NCBI RefSeq assembly: GCF_030409235.1
Contig: NZ_JAUFPO010000006.1
Location: 1-64,000, forward strand
DNA length: 64,000 nt
Reading direction: 5' to 3'
Source of the DNA: Halomonas almeriensis
GTDB lineage: Bacteria > Pseudomonadota > Gammaproteobacteria > Pseudomonadales > Halomonadaceae
A program made the translations under genes and the position numbers. Below, piece after piece: positions 36,318-46,757 of this stretch (the first letter of the stretch is position 1; every line of letters starts with the position of its first letter). Below the pieces are notes generated by a model. That model saw only the letters and a list, made by a program, of their open reading frames with translations. It ran no database searches and had not been told where the DNA came from.

Positions 36318-37160
36318 TTATCGATAGCCGGCCATGAGGTCGCGCACCAGGGGTGTGTCGGCATCCCGGTGTGTCGGCAGCTCGAAGCGAGCCTTGGCGA
36401 TGGCCGTGCGCGACAGGTGAGCCGTGATCAGGGTTTCCCGGTCGTCGGCCGAGGCGAGCAGTTCGCCATTCGGGCCGAGGATACGCGAGCCGCCCCAGAA
36501 GTGACTGGCACCTTCCGGACCGTAGCGGTTGGCCATGATCACCGGGGTGCCATAGGTCATGGCATAAAAGCGCACGTTCAGGGCCCAGTTCTGCTCGTTG
36601 GAAAAATCCTCGCTGACGATGCCCGAGGCCGAGTTGATGGGCGCACAAAGCACGGTAGGCCGCGGCAGCAGGGCCGCATGGACCAGCCCCGGGTTCCACA
36701 GGTCGGCACAGATCAACTGGGTGGCCGACCAGCCCGGACGAATATCGGCATGGGTAAGCTCCGAGCCATGCGTGAACCACTTGCCTTCCTCCAGGCCACC
36801 GTAGGTGGGCAGGTTGAGCTTGCGGTGCACGGCCACCAGTTCGCCATGCTGCAGGATGGCCAGGGCGTTGTAGTACTCGCCTGGACTGGCCTCCTCGACG
36901 AAGCCGGCCACCACCTGCATGTCGCCCACCGCCTGCGCCAGTCGGCGAAACCTTGGGTCCTCCAGTGGCATGGCCACGCGCATGACATCACACCCGAGCC
37001 CATAGCCGGTCAGCGAGAGCTCGGGAAACACCAGCAATTCGACGCCGCTCTGGCGGGCATCGTCGATGACGCTCAGATGGGTCTCCAGGTTGGTATCCAC
37101 CGCACCGAGTTCAGCGTTGATCTGGGCGGCGGCAACATGAAGGTCGTCCTGGTAATGCAT
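36318..37160 (-). CDS. Carbon-nitrogen hydrolase (nitrilase superfamily amidase)
   Basis: A 280-residue alpha-beta-beta-alpha hydrolase. The Glu-Lys-Cys triad is visible: E in FPELSLTGYG (about residue 47), K in HRKLNLPTYGG (about 114) and C in QLICADLWNPG (about 150). The usual first-strand block VAAAQINAELGAVDTNLETHL is present. It should cleave an amide or a related C-N bond (amidase, carbamoylase or nitrilase); the substrate is unknown. ATG at 37160 has AGGAG 7 nt upstream. It is the last gene of a minus-strand operon that begins with a quaternary-amine ABC importer, which suggests it acts on the imported solute or its product. Confidence 0.88.
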   Translation of the reverse strand: MHYQDDLHVAAAQINAELGAVDTNLETHLSVIDDARQSGVELLVFPELSLTGYGLGCDVMRVAMPLEDPRFRRLAQAVGDMQVVAGFVEEASPGEYYNALAILQHGELVAVHRKLNLPTYGGLEEGKWFTHGSELTHADIRPGWSATQLICADLWNPGLVHAALLPRPTVLCAPINSASGIVSEDFSNEQNWALNVRFYAMTYGTPVIMANRYGPEGASHFWGGSRILGPNGELLASADDRETLITAHLSRTAIAKARFELPTHRDADTPLVRDLMAGYR

Positions 37161-37228
37161 GGTGATCTCCTGGCGGGAAAAGAGGACTCAGGTATCTTCC
37201 CAGCCACCCTGTTCGGGCACAAGTCGCC

Positions 37229-38536
37229 TCAGGAGGCTGGCCCCAGCAAGGACAGCAGGTCCGAGAGCGGGCGTGCTTCCAGGTCGCTGACGACCTCTCG
37301 CAGCGTCTCGCTGCGCCCGCCCAGCACCGGCTCGGCGAGTGACCGATACTTGGCCTGGATATCCTGCTCGGACAAGGGGTTGTGGGGGTTGCCCAGGACC
37401 TCGCAGGGCTGGCTGGAGAGCGTGCGGCCATCGCTTAGATGCAGCCTTGCCTGAGCCCAGCGCTCGGCCGGAAAGCAGGCGTTGAAGTCCTCGCGCTCGT
37501 GGATCTCGATACGCGACGCCAGTCTCTTGATGTCGTCGGCCTCCAGGTGGGTGACGGCCCCGGTATCGACGGTTCCGCGGGCGAGGGCACAGGCCACCGA
37601 CCATGGCAGGCTGTATTGTGCCTGCTCGGTGGTTTCCGGGTGCACGACATGCAGTCGCCGGGCTTCGTGGAAGGTAAGGATTTCGACGCGTGTGATTTCG
37701 GCGGAGGTCGGCAACGGGGCCGGCAGGGAAAGCACGGCTTCTACGGCAGGCTGGGCCCAGCGACACACCGGATACGCCTTGAGGTACTGCTCGTGCAGGT
37801 ACTGCCGCTCGCCCAGGTCCTGCCAGATGCCGGCCACTTCGGGCGCCGTGATGGTCAGGGCCGGCGCACCGGTGAAGCCCTCGCGGGCCAGCAGTGCCGC
37901 GGAGATGCCGGTCATGGCGCCCCAGCCGGAGCCATCCTTGAGCATGGTCGGGTAGTCGATGCAGCGCATCATCTGGCTGCGTGGCCCATAGAACTCGGCG
38001 ATGCCCAGCGCGTGATTCAGGCGGGCTCGGTCCAGGCCCATTACGCGGCCTGCGACGGCCGCGACGCCCAGCGCATTCCAGGCGCCGGAGGTATGGTAGT
38101 CGGGGCTGGTGGCATGCAGGGCGATGCCGGCTCGCGTCGCGACCTCGTAGCCCAGTGCTATGAGCCCCAGAAACTCCTTGCCGGAGCACTGCTCGATGTC
38201 CGGCAAGGCCAGTAGGCCGGGCAGCAGGGCAACACCGACGTGCCCCTTGGTCAGCACCTGTCCGTCATGAGCATCCAGTGCATCGATCAACCAGGCACCG
38301 TGTAGCGCTGCCCCGGTGGATGATGCGCGCCCCTTGGCAAACAGCAGAGGTCGGTCTCCGCCGTGCTGGGCCATCGCAAAACGACGGGCATGCTCGGCCA
38401 ATGGCGTGCGGGTGGCGCCGGCGGCAACACCGAGCAGATCAAGCAGGTAATGTCGGGTTCGGTCCAGGGTGGCCGGCGGAAGGTCATTCAAGGGGAGGTC
38501 GAGGATCCCGTCGAGTGGGTCCGGGGAGCGTGTCAT
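37229..38536 (-). CDS. MmgE/PrpD family protein
   Basis: A 435-residue protein of the MmgE/PrpD fold (all-helical domain plus a chorismate-mutase-like domain). Evidence is LLDLLGVAAGATRTPLAEHARRF, HGAWLIDALDAHDG, the YEVATRAGIALHATSPDYHTSGAWNALGVAAVAGRV active-site block, and YLKAYPVCRWAQPAVEA. Relatives include 2-methylcitrate dehydratase, cis-aconitate decarboxylase and iminodisuccinate epimerase, so dehydration, decarboxylation or epimerisation are all possible; no prp genes are nearby. It follows the ABC receptor gene after a hairpin and precedes the C-N hydrolase. Confidence 0.88.
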   Translation of the reverse strand: MTRSPDPLDGILDLPLNDLPPATLDRTRHYLLDLLGVAAGATRTPLAEHARRFAMAQHGGDRPLLFAKGRASSTGAALHGAWLIDALDAHDGQVLTKGHVGVALLPGLLALPDIEQCSGKEFLGLIALGYEVATRAGIALHATSPDYHTSGAWNALGVAAVAGRVMGLDRARLNHALGIAEFYGPRSQMMRCIDYPTMLKDGSGWGAMTGISAALLAREGFTGAPALTITAPEVAGIWQDLGERQYLHEQYLKAYPVCRWAQPAVEAVLSLPAPLPTSAEITRVEILTFHEARRLHVVHPETTEQAQYSLPWSVACALARGTVDTGAVTHLEADDIKRLASRIEIHEREDFNACFPAERWAQARLHLSDGRTLSSQPCEVLGNPHNPLSEQDIQAKYRSLAEPVLGGRSETLREVVSDLEARPLSDLLSLLGPAS

Positions 38537-38562
38537 CCTGGTGCCTGCTGGCAGATGAATAA

Positions 38563-38587
38563 CGGGGAGCCGGAAAATGGCTCCCCG
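38563..38587 (-). promoter_or_regulatory. Hairpin between the ABC receptor and MmgE/PrpD genes
   Basis: CGGGGAGCC-GGAAAAT-GGCTCCCCG is a perfect 9-bp stem in the 57-nt gap. There is no clear T-run on the minus strand. It probably stabilises the upstream receptor mRNA or attenuates the two enzyme genes. Confidence 0.55.
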
Positions 38588-38593
38588 GAGGGA

Positions 38594-39475
38594 TCAGAGG
38601 AGTTCATTTTCCTCGAGGAAGTCGGCGGCCACGTCCTCGATGGTCTCGCGGTCGACATCGACGCTGGCGTTGAGATTGGCCATGGTGTCGTCATCGAGCA
38701 GGGCGGAGAGCTCGTTCATCTGAGCGGCCAGGTCCGGGTGAGCGTCCAGGGTTTCCTGGCGCACCACCGGGGTTAGGGCGTAGTCCGGGAAGAAGTTCTG
38801 ATCGTCTTCCAGCACCTGGAAGTCGAAGGCCGGAATGCGCCCATCGGTGGCGAAGACCAGACCGACGTCCACCTGGCCGTCGCGCAGTGCCTGGTAGACC
38901 AGGCCGGAGTCCATGCGTTTGACATCAGCACGTCCCACACGGAAGTCATAGGCCTTCTGCAGGGGACGCCAGCCATCCTCGCGGGCGTAGAACTCGGCGT
39001 TCATGGCAAACGACAGAGGTTCGTCAGCGTTGATCGCATCGGCCAGCTTAGAAAGCGAGTCGATGCCGGTTTCCTCGACGCTCTCTTCACGCATGGCCAG
39101 GGCGTAGGTGTTGTTGGCCGCCGAGGGCTCCAGCCATACCAGACCCTTCTCGCCGTCCAGCTCCTTCACGCGCTCGTAGGTAGCCTCGGGCGACAGCGAT
39201 TCCGTGACGTCGTTGTAGTTGATCAGTGAGGTGCCTGTGTACTCCCAGTAGAGGTCGACCTGGCCGTTTTCTTGGGCCTGGCGCAGTACGGCGGAGCCCA
39301 TGCCGGCGCGCGATTCGACATCATAATCGAGGCCTTCCAGGTACTGGGTGGTCATGCTGGCCAGGATCTGCTGCTCGGTGAAATTCTTGCCGCCGACAAC
39401 GATTTCCTGCGCCTGGGCGCTGGCCAGGCCACCGGCGAGTGCCAGGCTGGTCAGGGTAGTGATCAGTTGTTTCAT
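38594..39475 (-). CDS. Quaternary-amine (OpuC/OsmF-type) ABC transporter substrate-binding protein
   Basis: A 293-residue periplasmic receptor with a signal peptide (LITTLTSLALAGGLASAQA). The start IVVGGKNFTEQQILASMTTQYLEGLDYDVESRAGMGS and the block GQVDLYWEYTGTSLINYNDV are characteristic of the OpuAC-like receptors for glycine betaine, choline or related solutes. No fused membrane domain is present. Fourth gene of the operon on the minus strand; two permeases and an ATPase are upstream, and two catabolic-looking genes are downstream. Confidence 0.92.
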   Translation of the reverse strand: MKQLITTLTSLALAGGLASAQAQEIVVGGKNFTEQQILASMTTQYLEGLDYDVESRAGMGSAVLRQAQENGQVDLYWEYTGTSLINYNDVTESLSPEATYERVKELDGEKGLVWLEPSAANNTYALAMREESVEETGIDSLSKLADAINADEPLSFAMNAEFYAREDGWRPLQKAYDFRVGRADVKRMDSGLVYQALRDGQVDVGLVFATDGRIPAFDFQVLEDDQNFFPDYALTPVVRQETLDAHPDLAAQMNELSALLDDDTMANLNASVDVDRETIEDVAADFLEENELL

Positions 39476-39551
39476 GGGATTCTCCTTGTGGATGACGGTC
39501 TCTTGCTGCGATGTTCACGGGACTTGACGGCCCCATGTAGTGAGTGGTGCA

Positions 39552-40283
39552 TCAGGCACGGGAAGGATTGACCCCGCGGGGCACGACTAGGAAGGCGATC
39601 AGGGCGATCAGCGCATCCACCACGATGGCCAGCAGGGCCGTGGGGATGGCCCCGGAAAGCATCATGACCGGGTCATAGAGGTCGATGCCGGTGAAGATCA
39701 GTTCGCCCAGCCCGCCGGCACCGATCAGAAAGGCCAGCGGCACGGTGCCGATGTTGATGGTCAGCGCCGTGCGGATGCCGGCAAAGATCACATAGAGCGC
39801 ATTGGGCAGCTCCACCCGGAAGAGCCGCTGGGCCGGTGACATGCCGATACCGGCGGCCGCTTCCATCAGGGCCGGCGAGACACCTTTCAGGCCGGCGTAG
39901 GTGTTGCGGGCGATGGGCAGCAGGGTGGCCACGAACAGACCGAAGACGGCCGGCACGGTGCCGATTCCCAGAAAGCTCATCGACAGCGCCAGAACGGCCA
40001 GGGTCGGGATGGTTGTGCCGATGTTGAGGATCTGCATCAGGCTCTCGGCGACCCTGGCCATGCTCGGCCGTGACAGCACCACTCCCAGGGGAATGGCCAC
40101 CACAATGGCCAGCCCGCCTGACAGCACGGTCAGCCAGAGGTGCTGAACGGCCAGAAACTGTACATCCGGAAGGTAGAAGAGAAAGTCCCCGATGACACCG
40201 CTGGACTGGGTCCAGACGCCCGCGAAGAAGATGGCGACCAGCACGAGCAGACGAAAGCCGCCTTTCAGGCTCTGTATGGGCAT
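39552..40283 (-). CDS. Quaternary-amine ABC transporter permease (OpuC-type), second
   Basis: A 243-residue inner-membrane protein with about six helices. The coupling-helix (EAA) region is AAAGIGMSPAQRLFRVELPNALYVIFAGIR, and TALTINIGTVPLAFLIGAGGLGELIFTGI is typical of OpuCB/YehY-type permeases. It lies 4 nt downstream of the ATPase gene. It is paired with the other permease at 41489, so the importer has two different permease subunits, as in OpuC and OsmU systems. Confidence 0.91.
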   Translation of the reverse strand: MPIQSLKGGFRLLVLVAIFFAGVWTQSSGVIGDFLFYLPDVQFLAVQHLWLTVLSGGLAIVVAIPLGVVLSRPSMARVAESLMQILNIGTTIPTLAVLALSMSFLGIGTVPAVFGLFVATLLPIARNTYAGLKGVSPALMEAAAGIGMSPAQRLFRVELPNALYVIFAGIRTALTINIGTVPLAFLIGAGGLGELIFTGIDLYDPVMMLSGAIPTALLAIVVDALIALIAFLVVPRGVNPSRA

Positions 40284-40287
40284 CGGC

Positions 40288-41448
40288 TTACTCCTCCGTC
40301 GCGACGTGAGACGATGAAGCGTCGGTCGTGCCGGGGCGGAAGCGGGAGCCCAGGTGATGGGTCATGGCACGCTGGGTAATCTGACCGCAGACACGTCCCT
40401 TGGCATCCACGCAGGGTAACCAGGTGATGTCCTGGGCGAACATCAGCGAGGCCACCTTGCGCAGGTCATCGTCCAGCGACACCGTGGCCGAGACATTCTG
40501 CAAGTGATCGCGGCAAAAGCCCTTGGTGGTGCGGGCCAGGGCGCGTGATATGAGGCCGACCGGCTGGCGCTTGTCGTTGACCACCAGAATGGCGTTCTGA
40601 TAGCCGTAGTCGTCGATGCGCGCCAGGGCGGTTTCCAGGGTATCGCCCGGCGAGACCGTGCCGATATCATCGCTGACCACCTCACGAACCCTGACCAGAT
40701 TGAGACGCTTGAGCGCACGGTCCTCGCCGAGAAACGACTCGACGAAATCATTCTGCGGTGCCGCCAGCAGGTCATCGGGCGTCGAGTACTGGACCAGCTT
40801 GCCCTCGCGGAAGACGGCGACGCTGTCGCCCATCTTGATGGCCTCGTCGATGTCGTGGCTGACGAACATGATGGTTTTCTTGAGCTCCTGCTGCATCTTG
40901 AGGAACTCGTCCTGGATGACGGCCCGGTTGATGGGGTCGATGGCCCCGAAGGGTTCGTCCATGAGCATCACCGGGGGATCCGCGGCCAGCGCCCGCGCCA
41001 CGCCGATGCGTTGCTGCTGGCCGCCGGACAGCTCGCTTGGATAGCGCTTGAGAAAGGCGTCCGGATCCAGGGCGATCATGTCCATGTGTTCTCGGGCTCG
41101 TTCGCGGTACCTTGTCTTGTCCCAGCCCAGCAGCCTGGGGACGACCGAGATGTTGTCCTCGATGGTCATGTTGGGGAACAGGCCGATCTGCTGGATCACA
41201 TAGCCGATGTTGCGACGCAGATCCTGGGTATCCAGCCCCGTGGTGTCCTCGCCATTGATGAACACCTTGCCGGAGGAAGGGCGGATGATGCGATTGATCA
41301 TCTTCAGCGTCGTGGTCTTGCCGCAGCCGGAAGGTCCCAGCAGGATGCAGATTTCGCCGGCAGGGACTTCCATGCTGATGTTGTCGGCGGCGGTCACCGC
41401 GCCCTTGGGGGTGTCGAAGACCTTGGTCAGGTTATCCAGTTGAATCAT
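40288..41448 (-). CDS. Quaternary-amine ABC transporter ATPase with tandem CBS domains
   Basis: A 386-residue ABC ATPase: Walker A GPSGCGKTTTLKMINR, signature LSGGQQQRIGVARALAADPPV, Walker B MLMDEPFGAIDP, and H-loop VSHDIDEAIKMGDSVAVF. A C-terminal CBS pair (about 250-370) contains GLISRALARTTKGFCRDH and ITWLPCVDAKGRVCGQITQRAM. In OpuA/OpuC systems such CBS modules sense ionic strength or a nucleotide, fitting osmotic control. It is encoded between the two permease genes. Confidence 0.93.
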   Translation of the reverse strand: MIQLDNLTKVFDTPKGAVTAADNISMEVPAGEICILLGPSGCGKTTTLKMINRIIRPSSGKVFINGEDTTGLDTQDLRRNIGYVIQQIGLFPNMTIEDNISVVPRLLGWDKTRYRERAREHMDMIALDPDAFLKRYPSELSGGQQQRIGVARALAADPPVMLMDEPFGAIDPINRAVIQDEFLKMQQELKKTIMFVSHDIDEAIKMGDSVAVFREGKLVQYSTPDDLLAAPQNDFVESFLGEDRALKRLNLVRVREVVSDDIGTVSPGDTLETALARIDDYGYQNAILVVNDKRQPVGLISRALARTTKGFCRDHLQNVSATVSLDDDLRKVASLMFAQDITWLPCVDAKGRVCGQITQRAMTHHLGSRFRPGTTDASSSHVATEE

Positions 41449-41488
41449 TGAGGGTTCCTTGAGCGATGAGCCAGTGGGCGAAGGGGCA

Positions 41489-42154
41489 TCAGGCCGTTTC
41501 GGCGGCGCGTTCCATGCCCAGAGGCGTCAGGCGTTTCTGCAATGCCAGCAGCGCAAAATCGACGATGATCGCCAGCAGACTGACCGCGATGGCGCCGGCG
41601 ATCAGCTGGCGCGGGTCGGACTGCGAGATGCCGCGGCTGATAAAGGTGCCCAGGCCGCCGGCGCCGATGTAGGCGGCAATCGCCATCACGCCGATGTTGA
41701 GCACCACGGCAGTCCGTACCCCGGCCATGATGACCGGCACCGCCAGCGGAATCTCGACCATTCTCAGGCGCTGGTTCTGGCTCATGCCGACCCCTCGTGC
41801 CGCCTCGCGCAGCGCCGGGTCGACGTTGTTTATGGCCGTGTAGGTATTGCGAATGATCGGCAACTGGGAGTAGAGCAGCACGGCGATCACTGCGGGCAGG
41901 TAGCCGATGCCCTGACCGATCAGCGAAAGCACCGGAATCATGATGCCGAACAGCGCGATGGAGGGAATGGTGACGATGATCGAAGCAGCATAGAGCACGC
42001 CCTTGGCCAGCTTCTCGTTCTTAGTGATGGCAATGCCGATCGGCACGCCGGTCAGGGTGGCAATCCCCACGGCCACGCCCACCAGCGCGATGTGCTCAAG
42101 CATTCTGGCCCCCAAGAGGTCGAGGTTATCCAGTGCGTATTGAATCAGTTCCAA
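41489..42154 (-). CDS. Quaternary-amine ABC transporter permease (OpuC-type), first
   Basis: A 221-residue inner-membrane permease and the first gene of the importer operon. The EAA-loop region is EAARGVGMSQNQRLRMVEIPLAVPVIMAGVR, followed by TAVVLNIGVMAIAAYIGAGGLGTFISRGI. The start MELIQYALDNLDLLGARMLEHIALVGVAVGIATLTGVPIGIAI is typical of this permease type. It is divergent from the suf operon regulator with 368 nt between the starts. Confidence 0.92.
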   Translation of the reverse strand: MELIQYALDNLDLLGARMLEHIALVGVAVGIATLTGVPIGIAITKNEKLAKGVLYAASIIVTIPSIALFGIMIPVLSLIGQGIGYLPAVIAVLLYSQLPIIRNTYTAINNVDPALREAARGVGMSQNQRLRMVEIPLAVPVIMAGVRTAVVLNIGVMAIAAYIGAGGLGTFISRGISQSDPRQLIAGAIAVSLLAIIVDFALLALQKRLTPLGMERAAETA

Positions 42155-42522
42155 AGAGACTCTCCTTGCAGGGACGATCCTTGTTCAGCATAGCCGTTTG
42201 TCGGTGCCTGGCAGCACGCAGCAGGCGGATCGGTTCGTGAACATCCGGGTCGGTCTTGAAGCCGTATCTTAGCAAAGCCCCGTTGCGGCATGGATGACGA
42301 TGCGCAATGACATAAATTGCTGGCTGTGATGCCACGAATAGTGTCGATCGGGATGCCATTAAAAATGATAATGATTGGCGTTATTTCATAATCGGCTGTG
42401 AACATGTCGAGAAACGCCCGATTTTGCGCGTGAAATGGTCGGCAAGACTTCACATCATATCGATACAGGACTAAAATGGTACTCAATCGATCACCTGAAG
42501 GGCGAGTCCCGGGGAGCCAGGC
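42155..42522. promoter_or_regulatory. Divergent control region: OpuC-type operon / suf operon
   Basis: No gene is apparent in these 368 nt. Near 42363-42386, AATGATAATGATTGGCGTTATTTC resembles a Fur box (GATAATGAT core). At 42459-42491 a near-symmetric block bounded by ATCGAT at both ends contains ACAGGACTAAAATGGTACTCAAT, resembling an IscR/Rrf2-type site, 30 nt before the Rrf2 gene start. Iron-responsive and Fe-S-responsive control of suf would fit. Both sites are visual matches only. Confidence 0.5.
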
Positions 42523-42984
42523 GTGTTGAAGCTTTCCAGACTGACCGACTACGCGGCAGTAGTGATGGCCCAGATCGCTCGTCATCCCGAACAGCCGCAT
42601 GCGGCAGCCGAGCTGGCCGAGGCGGTATCGCTGCCGCATCCCACGGTCAGCAAGACATTGAAGATGCTGGTGCGTGCCGGACTGTTGGAGTCGCGGCGCG
42701 GTGCTCAGGGAGGCTACTCGCTGGCGCGATCGGCGTCGCTCATCTCCGCCAGTGACATCATCTCGGCCATCGAAGGTCCGGTGGCCATGACCGAGTGCAG
42801 TCAGGCCGAAGGTGACTGCGATCTGGTATCGGTCTGCGGTGTATCGGACAACTGGCAGCGCGTCTCGCTGGCCGTACGGGCTCTGCTCGACAGCGTGACC
42901 CTGGCGCATCTGGCCGATACCACACCGATCAAGTTACCCGTTCAGCTACCCATTCAGAGCGTGAGCCTGGCCGCAGAGGCCTGA
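42523..42984 (+). CDS. SUF system Fe-S assembly regulator, Rrf2 family
   Basis: A 153-residue Rrf2/IscR-type regulator. The winged HTH is [66 protein letters not shown]. Three cysteines in [16 protein letters not shown] are placed like the [2Fe-2S] ligands of IscR. It is the first gene of the suf operon and probably autoregulates it. The start is GTG at 42523, after GGGGAGCC. Confidence 0.92.
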   Translation: MLKLSRLTDYAAVVMAQIARHPEQPHAAAELAEAVSLPHPTVSKTLKMLVRAGLLESRRGAQGGYSLARSASLISASDIISAIEGPVAMTECSQAEGDCDLVSVCGVSDNWQRVSLAVRALLDSVTLAHLADTTPIKLPVQLPIQSVSLAAEA

Positions 42985-43054
42985 GGTCCGCGACTTCATT
43001 ACCCGAGGCGAGCCGTGCTCGCCGACCCAATCAGCCCGGGGAGGGGACAACATC

Positions 43055-44497
<1,443 letters not shown>

Positions 44498-44658
44498 GAA
44501 ACGGCTGCGCGCCGCTCGCGCGTTTCTCCGAGTGCGCGCGATAAGGTCAAAACATTCGAGGCGCCGCGTTTGTGGCTCATCACGTGTCCAGAGCGCGCTG
44601 GGAAAGAATCAACTTATGCGAGCCGCCGCGGCGGCTGATAGCTCAAAAGGTAGTCAAG
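44498..44658 (+). promoter_or_regulatory. sufB-sufC spacer with palindrome
   Basis: The 161-nt gap is unusually long for a suf operon. It contains GAAACG paired with CGTTTC just after the sufB stop and a perfect palindrome AGCCGCCGCGGCGGCT (44621-44636) a few bases before the sufC ribosome-binding site (AAAAGG). It may be an RNA processing or attenuation site; no open frame there looks like a gene. Confidence 0.45.
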
Positions 44659-45411
44659 ATGCTCGAAGTCAAGGATCTGCATGTCACGGTCGAGGGTTCC
44701 GAGATCCTCAAGGGTCTGAGCCTGACCATCCAGCCTGGCGAGGTTCATGCCCTTATGGGGCCTAACGGTGCCGGCAAGTCGACACTGTCGGCGGTCATCG
44801 CCGGCAAGGATGGCTATGAGGTGACGAGTGGTTCGATCACCTTCGATGGTCAGGATGTCCTGGAGATGGAAATCGAGGAGCGCGCCCAGGCGGGCCTGTT
44901 GCTGGGCTTCCAGTACCCGGTCGAGATTCCGGGCGTGAAGAATATCTATCTGCTCAAGGCGGCTCTCAACGCCCAGCGCGCTGCGCGTGGCGAGGAAGAA
45001 ATCGCCGCGCCGGACTTCATGAAACTGGTCAAGGAAAAGGTCAGCTTCATGAAGATGGATACCAGCTTCCTGCAGCGTGCCGTCAATGAAGGCTTCTCCG
45101 GTGGCGAGAAAAAGCGCAACGAGATTCTGCAGATGCTGGTGCTGCAGCCCAAGCTGGCCATGCTCGACGAGATCGACTCGGGGCTCGACATCGATGCCAT
45201 GCGGGTCGTGGCCGACGGCGTCAACTCCCTGCGCGGCGACGACAAGGGCATCCTGCTGGTGACCCACTACCAGCGTCTGCTGGACTACATCGTTCCCGAC
45301 CGAGTGCACGTGCTGGTCGATGGTCGCATTGCCAAGAGCGGCGACGCCGAGCTGGCCCGTGAGCTCGAATCCCGTGGTTATGACTGGGTCGTGGAGGACT
45401 CTGCGGCATGA
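44659..45411 (+). CDS. sufC: Fe-S cluster assembly ATPase SufC
   Basis: SufC is the ABC-type ATPase of the SufBC2D scaffold. The 250-residue product has Walker A GPNGAGKSTLSAVIAG, the SufC-typical FQYPVEIPGVKNIYLLKAALN, signature GFSGGEKKRNEILQM, Walker B LAMLDEIDSGLDIDAM and H-loop VTHYQRLLDYI. ATG at 44659 is used. An overlap of four bases (ATGA) links it to sufD. Confidence 0.95.
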   Translation: MLEVKDLHVTVEGSEILKGLSLTIQPGEVHALMGPNGAGKSTLSAVIAGKDGYEVTSGSITFDGQDVLEMEIEERAQAGLLLGFQYPVEIPGVKNIYLLKAALNAQRAARGEEEIAAPDFMKLVKEKVSFMKMDTSFLQRAVNEGFSGGEKKRNEILQMLVLQPKLAMLDEIDSGLDIDAMRVVADGVNSLRGDDKGILLVTHYQRLLDYIVPDRVHVLVDGRIAKSGDAELARELESRGYDWVVEDSAA

Positions 45412-46757
45412 GTGACGAACAGCGCTTTCTCGATCGCCTGGCCGAGCGCAACGCCCAGCGCGGCAACGAGCCGAGCTGGATCGCGGCGCGCCGCCAGGCG
45501 GGTGCCGCCCGCTTCGAGGCGCTCGGCTTTCCGCATCGTCGCGTCGAAGACTGGAAGTACACCAATGTGCGCGACATTGCGCGAACGGACTTCACTCTGG
45601 CCGGCGACGCCGAATTCTCGCCGGCCACGGCCGCGGCACTGACGCTGCCGGTGGACGCCCATCGCCTGACCTTCGTGGACGGCGTCTTCGCCCCGGCGCT
45701 CTCGGCTCTCGGCGATCTGCCTGCGGGTGTTCAGGTGCTGCCGCTGTCGCAGGCCCTGGAGGACAATCACGAAGCCGTGGGCGGCCCCCTGGGGCGTCTC
45801 ACCGGAGTCGATTTCTCGGCCTTTGCCGCACTGAACACGGCCTTCATGGAAGAGGGCGCCGTGGTGCGCCTGGCGCCGCGGACCTTGGTGGAGAAGCCGA
45901 TCGTGCTGCAGTTTCTGTCTCGCGACGGCGAGACACCTGTGATGAGTCATCCGCGCATTCTGATCGAGGCCGGCAGTGGCAGCGAGGCCACCGTTATAGA
46001 GCATCATGTGGGCGAGGTCGAAGCCGACAACTTCACCAACCTGGTGGAAGAGATCATCCTCGATCGGGGTGCCATCCTGACGCACTACAAGCTGCAGGAA
46101 GCGCCGCTCAAGGATCGCCACATCGCCAGCATTCATGTCGAGCAGGCACGCGACAGTCGCTATCAGTCATTCAACCTCAACCTGGGTGGCGGCCTGGTGC
46201 GCAATGACCTGGTCACCGAGCTCAATGGCGAGGGGGCTGAGGCGGTCTTCAATGGGCTTTTCTATGGCCAGGGGCGTCAGCACATCGATAACCATACCTG
46301 GGCCAACCACAATGCCCCGCGGACCTTCTCTCACGAGAACTACAAGGGCATTCTCGATGACCGCGCTCATGGCGTGTTCAATGGCAAGGTCGTGGTGCGT
46401 CGCGACAGTCAGCAGATTGAGGCCGACCAGAGCAATGCCAACCTGCTGTTGTCTGACCGCGCCGAGATCGATACCAAGCCGGAACTCGAAATCTACGCCG
46501 ACGACGTCAAGTGTGCTCATGGCGCCACCACCGGCCAGTTGGATGAAAATGCCGTCTTTGCGCTGCGTACCCGCGGGATCGACGAACAGACCGCACGCGG
46601 ACTGCTAACCCTGGCCTTTGCCGGCGAGGTGATGGATCGCGTCAAGCTCGACGCCGTCTCCGCGCGTGTGGAACTCACCGTGGCCGGCAAGCTGCCGGAG
46701 CGTTTCAATCTTGCCGGTCTGGTGGAAACGGCGTCGGCGCTCAACGAGGAGTCGTGA
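45408..46757 (+). CDS. sufD: Fe-S cluster assembly protein SufD
   Basis: SufD is the second scaffold subunit, needed for iron acquisition by the SufBC2D complex. The 449-residue protein has the SufD-type N-terminus (ARFEALGFPHRRVEDWKYTNVRDIAR) and the beta-helix region with HTWANHNAPRTFSHENYKGILDDRAHGVFNGKV, and ends with the C-terminal helix LPERFNLAGLVETASAL. Its start overlaps sufC and its stop overlaps the sufS start. Confidence 0.94.
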   Translation: MSDEQRFLDRLAERNAQRGNEPSWIAARRQAGAARFEALGFPHRRVEDWKYTNVRDIARTDFTLAGDAEFSPATAAALTLPVDAHRLTFVDGVFAPALSALGDLPAGVQVLPLSQALEDNHEAVGGPLGRLTGVDFSAFAALNTAFMEEGAVVRLAPRTLVEKPIVLQFLSRDGETPVMSHPRILIEAGSGSEATVIEHHVGEVEADNFTNLVEEIILDRGAILTHYKLQEAPLKDRHIASIHVEQARDSRYQSFNLNLGGGLVRNDLVTELNGEGAEAVFNGLFYGQGRQHIDNHTWANHNAPRTFSHENYKGILDDRAHGVFNGKVVVRRDSQQIEADQSNANLLLSDRAEIDTKPELEIYADDVKCAHGATTGQLDENAVFALRTRGIDEQTARGLLTLAFAGEVMDRVKLDAVSARVELTVAGKLPERFNLAGLVETASALNEES

